Of a stretch of DNA of 64,000 nt, positions 7,021-15,239 are shown one piece after another. The notes beneath the pieces were generated by a model. That model saw only the letters and a program-made list of their open reading frames with translations, was not told where the DNA came from and ran no database searches. The DNA is from Bog-473 sp963788125. GTDB lineage: Bacteria > Actinomycetota > Acidimicrobiia > Acidimicrobiales > RAAP-2. A program made the translations under genes and the position numbers. Every line of letters begins with the position of its first letter. Position 1 is the stretch's first letter. The stretch lies in the NCBI GenBank assembly GCA_963788125.1, contig CAWBFN010000002.1, positions 248,001 through 312,000 on the forward strand. The letters are read 5' to 3'.

Positions 7021-8059
7021 GCACACCCAGCTGGGCGCCCGGAAAACCGGAACGGTCACCGCGTCCCCGGCACCCGACGCGGCGGTGTTCGTGCGGGGCC
7101 TGCGCAAGTCCTACGGTGCGCTGAACGCAGTCGACGGGGTGAACCTCGAGATCGCCCGGGGAGAGATATTCGCCCTCCTCGGGCCGAACGGCGCAGGCAA
7201 GACGACGACCGTCGAGATCCTCGAGGGCTACCGGCATCGTGACGGGGGCCAGGTGGCCGTCCTCGGCTACGATCCCGGACGTGAGCGCAACGCCTTAAAG
7301 CCACGCATCGGCATCGTTCTGCAGTCGACCGGGGTCGACCGGTACCTCACCGTCGCCGAGACGCTGACCATGTACGCCGGCTTCTACCCCCATCCGCGAC
7401 GACCCGAGGAGGTGATCGACCTCGTGGGTCTCACGGCGAAGCGCGACGCGAGGGTGACGACCCTCTCGGGAGGACAGCAGCGGCGGCTCGATGTCGGTGT
7501 CGCGCTGGTCGGAGATCCCGATCTGCTGTTCCTCGACGAGCCCACCACCGGCTTCGATCCCTCGGCGCGCCGGGAGGCCTGGAACGTCATCAAGAGCCTC
7601 GCCGACCTGAACAAGACCGTCCTCCTCACCACGCACTACATGGACGAAGCGCAGTTCCTGGCCGACCGGGTGGCCGTGATCTCCGCCGGGCACATCGTGG
7701 CCGAAGGGCCACCCTCCAGCCTCGCCGGTCGGGACCAGGTGCGCGCCCGGGTCGGCTTCCGTCTCCCTCCGGGCACGACCCTGCCCCCCGACGTGCCGGG
7801 GGATCTCACCCCCGACGGGTGGGTAGACCTCGTCGCAGAGAACCTCACGGCGACCCTCTACCGCGTCACCAGCTGGGCCGTCGAACGCGGCATCGAGCTC
7901 GAGGACCTGCGCATCATCCGCCCGACCCTCGAGGACGTGTACCTCGAGCTCACCGGTGGTCCGACGCAAGAGTCCTCCGAACCGTCCGCGGCCGAGGCCC
8001 CGCCTCGCGCCCGGCGGCGCGGCCGCGCCGGCCGCAGTGCCAACCGGAGCGCCCGGTGA
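7013..8059 (+). CDS. ABC-2 type exporter, ATP-binding protein
   Basis: 348 residues. Walker A GPNGAGKTT, Q-loop VLQSTG, ABC signature LSGGQQRRLD, Walker B DLLFLDEPTTG, and H-loop TTHYMDEA are all intact, so the protein should be an active ATPase. The C-terminal ~100 residues resemble the DrrA/CcmA-type extension and end in a Pro/Ala/Arg-rich tail. GTG 7013 is the first start after an in-frame stop at 6995. The stop overlaps the start of the permease (GTGA), a standard two-gene ABC-2 drug or lipid exporter. The substrate is not known. Confidence 0.88.
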   Translation: MDEHTQLGARKTGTVTASPAPDAAVFVRGLRKSYGALNAVDGVNLEIARGEIFALLGPNGAGKTTTVEILEGYRHRDGGQVAVLGYDPGRERNALKPRIGIVLQSTGVDRYLTVAETLTMYAGFYPHPRRPEEVIDLVGLTAKRDARVTTLSGGQQRRLDVGVALVGDPDLLFLDEPTTGFDPSARREAWNVIKSLADLNKTVLLTTHYMDEAQFLADRVAVISAGHIVAEGPPSSLAGRDQVRARVGFRLPPGTTLPPDVPGDLTPDGWVDLVAENLTATLYRVTSWAVERGIELEDLRIIRPTLEDVYLELTGGPTQESSEPSAAEAPPRARRRGRAGRSANRSAR

Positions 8060-8823
8060 ACACCATCTCGCTCACCGCCAGTCAGGTCGGCTACGTCAAC
8101 AAGGCGTTCTGGCGCAACCCGGCGTCCGCCTTCTTCACCTTCGCCTTCCCGCTCATGTTCTTGGTGATCTTCACCGCCCTGCTCGGCTCGGGAAAGGTGC
8201 ACCTGGCCGGACACACGGTCAGGCTGTCCACCTACTACGTGGCGGCGATGGCGGCCTTTGCCCTCATATCCGCCTGCTACACCAACATCGCCATGACCGT
8301 CACCTTCCAGCGCGACCTGGGGATCTTGAAGCGCATCAACGGCACGCCGCTACGGGCCGGCGTCTACTTCACGGCGCGGGTCCTCCATGCCCTGTTCGTC
8401 GCCGTCCTGCTGGTCGCCATCACGGCCGGTTTCGGAAGGCTCTTCTACCATGCCGCCATCCCGGGCGGGACGACGCTCGTCCACTTCCTCGTCATGCTCG
8501 TCGTCGGGGCGGCGAGCTTCTGCGCACTCGGATTCGCGGTCTCCACGCTCGTCCCCAACGCCGACGCCGCGCCCGCCGTCATCAACGCCACGATCCTGCC
8601 GCTCTTGTTCCTCTCGGGCATTTTCATCCCTCTCGGTAACAACGCACCGGGCTGGATCGTCTGGACCGCCCGCATATTCCCGGTCCGGCACTTCGCGCTC
8701 GGTATGCAGGCCGGCTTCCTCGGGACGGCGTTCGACTGGACGGACGTCCTCGTCGTCGGGGTGTGGGGACTGGCCGGGCTGATCTTCGCCATACGGCGCT
8801 TCAGTTGGGAGCCGCGAGTCTGA
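8056..8823 (+). CDS. ABC-2 type exporter, membrane permease
   Basis: 255 residues with about six hydrophobic segments, matching the ABC-2 membrane family. Typical features are the cytoplasmic region FQRDLGILKRINGTPLRAG, the LLFLSGIFIP turn before the last helices, and a closing R(I/F)FPVRHF motif. GTG 8056 overlaps the ATPase stop by four bases. With the ATPase it would form a homodimeric exporter of drug, lipid or polysaccharide type. Confidence 0.87.
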   Translation: MNTISLTASQVGYVNKAFWRNPASAFFTFAFPLMFLVIFTALLGSGKVHLAGHTVRLSTYYVAAMAAFALISACYTNIAMTVTFQRDLGILKRINGTPLRAGVYFTARVLHALFVAVLLVAITAGFGRLFYHAAIPGGTTLVHFLVMLVVGAASFCALGFAVSTLVPNADAAPAVINATILPLLFLSGIFIPLGNNAPGWIVWTARIFPVRHFALGMQAGFLGTAFDWTDVLVVGVWGLAGLIFAIRRFSWEPRV

Positions 8824-8862
8824 GGTTCCGGCCGTCACCGGCCACGCCGTCGAGCGCGTACG

Positions 8863-9779
8863 TCAGAGGACCGGAGGGGGTACTCCATCGGCGCTGGCGG
8901 CCAACCCCTGATCCCACCCGCACACCCTGCAGGCGTGACGGAAGACGGCTCGGGCGAACTCCAGGGCCATGGCATGAGGCTCGGCGCTGGACCGGACGTC
9001 GTCCCAGTCGAGGACGTACTCACCCAACGATGTGTCCCAGCGCGCCTCGGGCAAAGAGAGCGACGCGCCGGCGAAACCATCGGGTGCCGGGTGCGCGTAG
9101 GCGTAGAAGGCCGCCGTGCCGTAGCGCGGGTCGCCGGGCCACCAGCCCACGGCCACCTCCTGTGCGTTCATGGCGTTGCGCATGATGAAGTCGTCCGACG
9201 GCGGGTTGGCCGGCAGGCCGGAGAACAGGTTGACGGCGAGATCGAACGACCCCCACCATGCGTTCACCGGCGTCGACCTCCCCCGGTAGGGCGCCCGGAA
9301 CTCGGCCAGGACCAGGGCCGCCTGGGTGGCGGCGGCGAAGTAGTCGGCAACCTGCCCGGCGTCGTAGCGCGTGTGCTCGCTGTCCCGGTCGAGGGGGAGC
9401 TCCACGGGACCTCCTGCGGTGTCGGGTCGATCTCCACCGGCCCGCCCAGACGGCGGACCGCGGCCATGAGCTCGCCGGTCACGGTCCCGACCGCACGATC
9501 GGGGGTCAGAGCGACCCGTTCGACCCCTCCGCCGCTGTGTTCGACGACGGCCTCGTGGCTACGCAGATCCAGCAGCACGACCAGCGATCCCGACCCGTCC
9601 GGTGCCGGCAGCGGGGCGGTCTCCCACCCGCGCGCCGTCAGGCGCAGGGCGGCGTGCTGCAGCTGTGGCTCAGGCGGTGCCAACTTCACGGACAGCTTGC
9701 CGAGCACCTGGCTGTGCGCGTGAAGCGTGTCGCAGGTCTCGCTCCATCCCTCGTAGGAAACCGCTGGCCATTTCGGCAT
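8863..9779 (-). pseudogene. DUF5996 family protein, split by one frameshift
   Basis: The N-terminal half runs from ATG 9779 (MPKWPAVSYEGW...TLHAHSQVLGK...LTARGW...PTPQEVP). It then leaves frame, and the family's second half continues one frame over from about 9405 (ELPLDRDSEHTRYDAG...AWWGSFDLAVNLFSG...) to the stop at 8863. Adding one base in the CCC/GTG context near 9405-9410 restores a single protein of about 305 residues, as expected for DUF5996. The two halves overlap in sequence but not in homology. Function of the family is unknown. A sequencing deletion, a real mutation or a recoding event would look the same here. Confidence 0.75.
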
Positions 9780-9854
9780 TTCCCGTACGGTAGCCAGGCG
9801 CGCCCGACCGCTCAACTGCTGTGCCGGAAGGCGCCGCGCCACCCGACCTCGGAC

Positions 9855-10322
9855 TCAGCCGAGGGGGCGCCCGGGCTCCAGCCCGTCCCACGACCAGTGA
9901 GGCACGACCAGGCCCTCGGGCACGCTCGACCCCCTCGGGTTGTAGACGTGGACGTCGCGCACCGCCCACTCCATGTACGCCCGGAGCGCGTTGCGGAACT
10001 CGGGCTGGTCGGGAAGATGGGCGTCGTCCGCCGCCTGGACGAAGCAGGCGACGAAGCGGTCCCCCAGGTCGTCGTCCGCCCCCATGCCGGCGTGGATGCG
10101 CAGCATGCCCGACTGACCATCGGACACCGAGCTGTAGAGCGGGGGCCCGCCGAACACCTCGGCCCAGTAGCCGGCCAGCCGCTCGACGTGCCGAGGGTGG
10201 CCCGGGTGGGAGAACGGATGGTTCAGCACCGGGTCCGCCAGGCACCGCTCGTGATGGGCGGTCGCCAGCGCCAGGAACGCCGGCTGGCCACCGGCGAACT
10301 CGAACAGGGACGGACGGGCCAT
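9855..10322 (-). CDS. truncated haemoglobin (group II-like)
   Basis: 155 residues from ATG 10322, with GGGAG about 10 bases upstream. The globin core shows LFEFAGG at the start, then the E-helix/heme-pocket region VERLAGYWAEVFGG. The conserved MLRIHAGMG holds the likely proximal histidine, and FVACFVQAADDAHL follows. Truncated haemoglobins bind O2 or NO and usually act in NO detoxification or redox sensing. A frame continuous with this gene extends on the minus strand behind the MFS gene, but that part is a shadow. The gene is divergent from the MFS transporter across 132 bases. Confidence 0.82.
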   Translation of the reverse strand: MARPSLFEFAGGQPAFLALATAHHERCLADPVLNHPFSHPGHPRHVERLAGYWAEVFGGPPLYSSVSDGQSGMLRIHAGMGADDDLGDRFVACFVQAADDAHLPDQPEFRNALRAYMEWAVRDVHVYNPRGSSVPEGLVVPHWSWDGLEPGRPLG

Positions 10323-10454
10323 GACCACCACGCTCCCATACGCCTCGCCGTCCCGGCCAGCGCGCGCGGCATGCGAGACTCCGCCCCGGAGGTGCGCGAG
10401 GTGACGGGTTCGGGGTCCACGCCTGGAGGTGCCGGAGCAGAGGAGCAGCTCTCG

Positions 10455-11942
10455 ATGGACACCAGCCGGGGGCGCTGGGTCATCGCGGCCACCGTGCTCG
10501 GTTCGGGCATCTCGGCGCTCGATGCCACGGTGGTGGGCATCGCACTGCCGTCCATCGGTCGCGACTTTCACAGTGGCGTCGGCACGCTGCAGTGGGTCGT
10601 CTCCGGCTACACGTTGACGCTGGCCGCCTTCCTGCTCCTCGGCGGCTCGCTGGGCGACCGCCTGGGGCGCAGGCGCATGTTCTCCGTCGGGGTCGTGTGG
10701 TTCGCCGTGGCCTCCGTGTGTTGCGGCATCGCGCCCGACGCCGGGGTGCTCATCGCCGCCCGGATCGTCCAGGGCATGGGCGGTGCGCTCCTGGCCCCGG
10801 CCAGCCTGGCCATCCTTCAGGCGTCCTTCCGGCCGGACCACCGACCACGGGCCATCGGCGCCTGGTCGGGACTGGGTGGGGTGGCGACGGCGGCGGGCCC
10901 GCTCCTGGGTGGCTACCTGATCGTGGCCGGTTCGTGGCGCTGGGTGTTCTTCATCAACATCCCGGTGGCCGTCGCCGTGCTGTTCATCACCGCCCGCCAT
11001 GTGCCCGAGAGCCGCGATCCCTCCGCGGCGGGCCACGTCGACTGGGGCGGCGCCGCTCTGGCCGTGCTCTTCCTCGCCGGCCTCACCTACGGGCTGATTG
11101 ACGCACCCAGCCACGGTTGGGCCAGCCCGGCCGTGCTGACCGGCCTGGTCGTCGCCGCCCTGGCCGGGCCGGCGTTCCTGATGGTCGAACGGGCCAGCGC
11201 CAATCCGATGCTCCAACTCGGCTTGTTCCGCTCCCGCCAGTTCACCAGCGCCAACGCCGTCACCTTCATCGTCTACGGCGGCCTGGGCGGGGCCCTGTTC
11301 CTCCTCCCCGTGGAGCTCCAGCTCGTCTCGCACTACAGCCCCCTCGAGGCCGGGACCGCACTGCTGCCGGTCACCGTGATCATGCTGGCCTTCTCGGCGC
11401 GCTCGGGGAAGCTGGCGGCGCGGATCGGGCCCCGCCTGCAGATGTCGGTCGGACCGCTGGTGGTGGGGGCCGGCCTGCTCCTCCTGACCCGGGCCGCGCA
11501 CCCCGGGAGCTACGTGACCCAGGTGCTGCCGGCCGTCGTGGTGTTCGGCGCCGGACTGGCCATCACCGTGGCGCCGCTCACCTCCACCGCCCTGGGCGCG
11601 GCACCGTCCGAGCACGCCGGCGTCGCCTCGGCCGTCAACAACGTGGTGGCGCGGGCCGGGGGCCTCCTGGCGGTGGCCGTGCTCCCCCTCCTGGCGGGCA
11701 TCACCGGCGCCGCCGCACTCGAACCGCTGCACTTCGCCGCCGGCTTCCGGACCGCCATGGTGATCGCCGGCCTCACCTGTGCCGCCGGTGGGCTGCTGGC
11801 GGCGGCCACCATCACCAATCCCCCCGACGCGCAGCGGCTGCTCCGGCCCCGGCTACGCGACTACCACTGCGCACTGGACAGCACCCCGCTCCGCCCGGCT
11901 GGCGCGGCCGGGACGGCCGGCGCAGCCAGGCCGGGCTCGTGA
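10455..11942 (+). CDS. MFS drug transporter, DHA2 (14-helix) type
   Basis: 495 residues with about 14 hydrophobic segments. MFS marks include LDATVVGIALPSIG in helix 1, GDRLGRRRMF in the loop between helices 2 and 3, and a GGxLxxxxSWRWVFFINIP motif typical of the EmrB/QacA type. AGGAG lies about 10 bases before ATG 10455; the frame is open upstream but non-homologous. Proton-driven export of small lipophilic compounds is the family role. The last ~40 residues are hydrophilic (RDYHCALDSTPLRP). Confidence 0.87.
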   Translation: MDTSRGRWVIAATVLGSGISALDATVVGIALPSIGRDFHSGVGTLQWVVSGYTLTLAAFLLLGGSLGDRLGRRRMFSVGVVWFAVASVCCGIAPDAGVLIAARIVQGMGGALLAPASLAILQASFRPDHRPRAIGAWSGLGGVATAAGPLLGGYLIVAGSWRWVFFINIPVAVAVLFITARHVPESRDPSAAGHVDWGGAALAVLFLAGLTYGLIDAPSHGWASPAVLTGLVVAALAGPAFLMVERASANPMLQLGLFRSRQFTSANAVTFIVYGGLGGALFLLPVELQLVSHYSPLEAGTALLPVTVIMLAFSARSGKLAARIGPRLQMSVGPLVVGAGLLLLTRAAHPGSYVTQVLPAVVVFGAGLAITVAPLTSTALGAAPSEHAGVASAVNNVVARAGGLLAVAVLPLLAGITGAAALEPLHFAAGFRTAMVIAGLTCAAGGLLAAATITNPPDAQRLLRPRLRDYHCALDSTPLRPAGAAGTAGAARPGS

Positions 11943-11949
11943 GCCCTGC

Positions 11950-12360
11950 CTAGGGGCGCGCTCCGGTCCCCGATCCGGGCGTGGTGGGGTATCCGGCCCG
12001 CTTCCACGCCGCGAATCCACCGTCGAGGTCACTCACCGCGGTGCGGCCGAGGTCGAGCAGGCTGGCCGCAGCCAGACTGGAGGCGTAGCCCTCCTGGCAG
12101 ATGACGACCACCGGGCGCCCCGGGTCTTCCGCTTCGACCAGCCGGTGTGAGCCGCCCGGGTCGAGCCGCCATTCGAGGTTGTTGCGCTCCACGACGAGCG
12201 CGGCGGGGATCTCGCCGAACTCGGCGCGCTGCGCCGCCGGTCTGATGTCGATCAGCAGGCCCCCACCGTCGAAGAGACGCGCTGCCTCGTGCGCATCGAC
12301 CCGGTGCAGGCGACTGCGGGCCCGCTCGAGCAATTGGTCGACCGCGCTCACGGTGCCCAC
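11950..12360 (-). CDS. rhodanese-domain protein
   Basis: 136 residues, one rhodanese domain. The expected catalytic loop is VVVICQEGYASSLAA with the active Cys, and the domain shows LIDIRPAAQRAEFGEIPAA before it and DLDGGFAAWKRAGYP at the end. Rhodaneses carry persulfide sulfur. The start overlaps the 3' end of the cysteine dioxygenase gene by 13 bases, so the two are translated together. The pair fits cysteine oxidation plus handling of the sulfane sulfur by-products. Confidence 0.87.
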   Translation of the reverse strand: MGTVSAVDQLLERARSRLHRVDAHEAARLFDGGGLLIDIRPAAQRAEFGEIPAALVVERNNLEWRLDPGGSHRLVEAEDPGRPVVVICQEGYASSLAAASLLDLGRTAVSDLDGGFAAWKRAGYPTTPGSGTGARP

Positions 12361-12893
12361 GAGGAGTCGGAGCGGTACTCAGCCCGCTCGACCCTCAGGC
12401 TGCGCCCGTCCTGACGGTAGAAGGTCATGGACTGCAAAGGGGGAGAGTAGGCGTGGACGCTGGTCGCCGGGGCGGTCTGGACATTCAGGACGTCGTGGAC
12501 GTACGAGGGCCCGAAGGCGGCGCCGGTGCCCGTCCCGAGGCTCCGGCGGCCGACGGTGGCGTCGGCCCCGATGTAGTGCTCCTCCAAGCTCCCCTCGACC
12601 ACCCACAGTGCGCCGGCCGCTCCGCCGTGGTCGTGCAGTTCGAGACCTTGCCCCCGGGGCCAGTGGATGGCCCAGATCTCGTAGTCGTCGGCGGTCTCGA
12701 GCAGATCGTACCGGCGCTGGTCGAGGTCCGGCCGGGCCCGTGGGAGGAACGACGCCGTCTCGGCCACGTAGTCCTGAAGCAGGTCGAGCAGGGCCACCGG
12801 GCCGAGCACTTCACGCTGCGGGGGGTGCGGGGCGGCCCGGAGAAGGGCGCTCGGTGCCCTCGTGGGGAGTGAGAGTTCCTCTGTGATCGTCAT
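12348..12893 (-). CDS. cysteine dioxygenase-like cupin
   Basis: 181 residues. The cupin iron site is visible: ELHDHGGAAGALWVVEG (two His and a downstream Glu) and SYVHDVLN (third His). The family converts cysteine to cysteine sulfinate with O2. Length and motif order match bacterial type I cysteine dioxygenases. No Cys/Tyr cross-link position can be assigned by eye. First gene of a two-gene unit with the rhodanese. Confidence 0.82.
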   Translation of the reverse strand: MTITEELSLPTRAPSALLRAAPHPPQREVLGPVALLDLLQDYVAETASFLPRARPDLDQRRYDLLETADDYEIWAIHWPRGQGLELHDHGGAAGALWVVEGSLEEHYIGADATVGRRSLGTGTGAAFGPSYVHDVLNVQTAPATSVHAYSPPLQSMTFYRQDGRSLRVERAEYRSDSSWAP

Positions 12894-12994
12894 GACGAGA
12901 CCTCCGGACCGGCTGCTCTACTGCATCCGTATTCCCGATGAGTTTAGTCATGTTTTGCCGGGCCGGGGCGCGGGGCCGGAAATACCCGGTGGGC
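12894..12994 (-). promoter_or_regulatory. short upstream region of the cysteine dioxygenase unit
   Basis: About 100 bases between the cysteine dioxygenase start and the 3' end of the HxlR gene. An AT-rich patch around 12930-12958, read on the minus strand as ACTAAACTCATCGGGAATAC, is the most promoter-like part. I cannot name an operator. Confidence 0.25.
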
Positions 12995-13483
12995 TCAGGC
13001 GGGAACGGCCGTCTCGGTGGGCGCCCGTCGGGCGCCGGTGCGCACGGCCCGCGCCTCGGTCACCGTCACGTCGGCGCCGCAGGCCCGGCAGCGGCGCCGG
13101 TCGTCGAGCTCGCCACCGCAGCCGCGGTGCGTGATGATCATCGGAGGCTCGCCCCCCAGGGCGTGGCGGTCACCCCACTGGAGCAGCGCCACCAGCACGG
13201 GCCACAGGTCGAGCCCCTTCTGGGTCAACCGGTACTCGTAGCGGACCGGGTGCTCATGGTAGGGCGCTTTGAACACGATTCCCTGTTCGACCAGGTGCTC
13301 GAGGCGCCCCTGGAGGATGTTGCGGGCCACCCCCAGGCTCCGCTGCAGATCGTCGAAGCGCCGGACGCCCAGGAAGATGTCGCGCACGATCAGGATCGTC
13401 CAGCGCTCACCGATGATCTCGAGCGTCGAGGCCATGGAGCAGTACTGGCTGGGGTAGTCCTTCTTCAACACCATCCCGAGCAT
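12995..13483 (-). CDS. HxlR-family transcriptional regulator
   Basis: 162 residues. The HxlR winged helix is clear: CSMASTLEIIGERWTILIVRDIFLGVRRFDDLQ, cited as a region, with the key piece IGERWTILIVRDIF; then LQGRLEHLVEQGIV and YRLTQKGLDLWPVL. A C-terminal extension contains four Cys (RGCGG...RRCRACG), likely a zinc ribbon. The N-terminal Cys in QYCS is the redox-type position found in many HxlR proteins. ATG 13483 (or 13474) fits the family start. Divergent from the MFS gene at 13541 with a palindrome between them, so it probably represses that transporter. Confidence 0.85.
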   Translation of the reverse strand: MLGMVLKKDYPSQYCSMASTLEIIGERWTILIVRDIFLGVRRFDDLQRSLGVARNILQGRLEHLVEQGIVFKAPYHEHPVRYEYRLTQKGLDLWPVLVALLQWGDRHALGGEPPMIITHRGCGGELDDRRRCRACGADVTVTEARAVRTGARRAPTETAVPA

Positions 13484-13503
13484 AGCGCAGTTCCGCCTAG
13501 ACC

Positions 13504-13518
13504 GTTGCATCACGCAAC
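13504..13518. promoter_or_regulatory. inverted repeat between HxlR and MFS genes, candidate operator
   Basis: GTTGC-N5-GCAAC, a perfect five-base inverted repeat, in the 57-base divergent gap. HxlR regulators are dimers that bind such dyads beside their own genes. The role as operator is inferred. Confidence 0.4.
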
Positions 13519-13540
13519 TCACCGCGCTAGTGTGCATTGC

Positions 13541-15064
13541 ATGACGAAACCAACATCGGTTGCCAGTGTGCCCCCCGCGACCAGTGTCGCCCCGGAGACC
13601 AGCGTCGTCGCCCCGGAGACCAGTGGGCTCCTCGAGAAGGGGCGGGCCACCCATCCGGCACTGACCGCGCTGGTGGTGTTGACCGGGGTGTTCCTCTCCT
13701 CGCTCGACCTGTTCATCGTGAACATCGCCTTCCCGAGCATCTCGCGGAGCTTCCACGGCGAGTCGCTGCGGTCGATGTCGTGGGTGCTCAGCGCCTACAC
13801 CATCGTGTTCGCCTCGTTGCTGGTCCCGGCCGGGCGCTGGGCCGACCGGGCCGGGCGCAAGAAGGCGTTCCTCCTCGGCCTGGGCATCTTCACCGTCTCG
13901 TCGGCCCTGTGCGCGCTGGCCCCGTCGCTCGGGCTGCTCGTGGCGGCCCGCATCCTCCAGGCCGGAGGCGGCGCCTTGATGCTGCCCACCTCCCTCGGTC
14001 TCCTCCTCCCCGCCTTCGGCCCGGCTCGCAAGGGCGCGGCCATCGGCCTGTGGTCGGCCGTCGGGGGTGCGGCGGCCGCCTTCGGCCCACCCATCGGGGG
14101 ACTATTGGTGCAGGCCAGCTGGCGCTGGGTGTTCCTGGTCAACCTGCCCTTCAGCCTGATCGCCCTCGTCGTGGGCGTGAGGGTGCTCCGGGAGGTGAAG
14201 GATCCCGAGGCCCACCCGGCCGACCTCCTCGGAGCCGTGTTGCTGTCGATCTCGGTGGCCAGCCTGGCCGCCGCCATCGTCGAGGGCTCCACCTGGGGAT
14301 GGACCAGCGCCGCCATCCTGGGTGCCTTCGGCATCTCGATCCTCTCCGGCGCAGCGCTGGTCGTGCGCTCCCTCCACCATCCCAACCCCATCATTGAGCC
14401 GGCCGTCATCCGTCACCGTGCCGTCGCCCTGGCCGACGCCGGCTCCGTGGTCTTCTTCGCCGGCTTCGGCGCCATGGTGCTCGGGGGCGTCCTCTTCCTC
14501 ACCGGCGTGTGGCACGAGTCCGTGCTCACCGCCGGCTTCATGATCGCCCCCGGGCCTCTCATGGCCGCGCTGTGGGCCTTCCCCGGAGGGTTGCTCGGCG
14601 GGCGGTTCGGGCACCGCGCCGTGGGCAGCGTCGGCTGCCTCCTCTTCGCCGCCGCCGCCCTGTGGTGGATCGCCCGGATGGGCGTGACGCCCGACTATGT
14701 CGGCGCCTACTTGCCCGGCAGTCTCGTCATCGGCATCGGGGTCGGGCTCATGCTGCCCTCGCTCGGCGGGGCGGCCACCGCGCCCCTACCCCCCGAACGC
14801 TTCGCCACCGGGAGCGCCCTGTTCGCCATGTGCCGCCAGATCGGGCTGGCCCTCGGTGTGTCGTGTCTGGTGGCCGTGCTGGCCACGTCCACCGGAGCGG
14901 CGGCACTGCACGCCTTCCGCCACGCCTGGATCTTCATGGTCGTGTGCGGCCTGGCGTCCGGTCTGATCCTCCAGGGCATCCCGCGCCAGGTCCGCGCCCG
15001 GCCGAAGCTTCTCGCCGTGCCGGCGGAGCAGCCCGAGACCTACCGGATGGCGGCGGGCGAGTAG
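13541..15064 (+). CDS. MFS drug transporter, DHA2 type, partner of the HxlR regulator
   Basis: 507 residues, about 14 hydrophobic segments. The first ~40 residues are polar and repeat the unit ATSVAPETS (ATSVAPETSVVAPETSG), an unusual low-complexity start. Family marks: LDLFIVNIAFPSIS, ADRAGRKKAF, ASWRWVFLVNLP. ATG 13541 has no strong ribosome-binding site and lies close to the divergent HxlR promoter, so a leaderless or near-leaderless transcript is possible. Likely proton-driven export of toxic compounds, induced through HxlR. Confidence 0.85.
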   Translation: MTKPTSVASVPPATSVAPETSVVAPETSGLLEKGRATHPALTALVVLTGVFLSSLDLFIVNIAFPSISRSFHGESLRSMSWVLSAYTIVFASLLVPAGRWADRAGRKKAFLLGLGIFTVSSALCALAPSLGLLVAARILQAGGGALMLPTSLGLLLPAFGPARKGAAIGLWSAVGGAAAAFGPPIGGLLVQASWRWVFLVNLPFSLIALVVGVRVLREVKDPEAHPADLLGAVLLSISVASLAAAIVEGSTWGWTSAAILGAFGISILSGAALVVRSLHHPNPIIEPAVIRHRAVALADAGSVVFFAGFGAMVLGGVLFLTGVWHESVLTAGFMIAPGPLMAALWAFPGGLLGGRFGHRAVGSVGCLLFAAAALWWIARMGVTPDYVGAYLPGSLVIGIGVGLMLPSLGGAATAPLPPERFATGSALFAMCRQIGLALGVSCLVAVLATSTGAAALHAFRHAWIFMVVCGLASGLILQGIPRQVRARPKLLAVPAEQPETYRMAAGE

Positions 15065-15239
15065 GGGTGCCAGCGGGTGGCGGAGCAGCGGTGGCGGCAT
15101 GTGGCGCAGTCGCCGCCAACCCGTAAGAACAACGTCACATTTTTCACGCGACTGGTAGGGTCGACGACGCGCAGGTTTCGACCTGGGCAGCAGGCCGGCC
15201 CACGAGGGACCGGCTCGCAAAGATTGGGGGGTGGGCAGC
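15065..15239 (+). promoter_or_regulatory. upstream region of the sugar ABC operon
   Basis: 175 bases without a gene. An AT-rich patch (CACATTTTTCACG, near 15134-15148) is the only promoter-like part. No riboswitch or operator was recognised. Confidence 0.25.
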
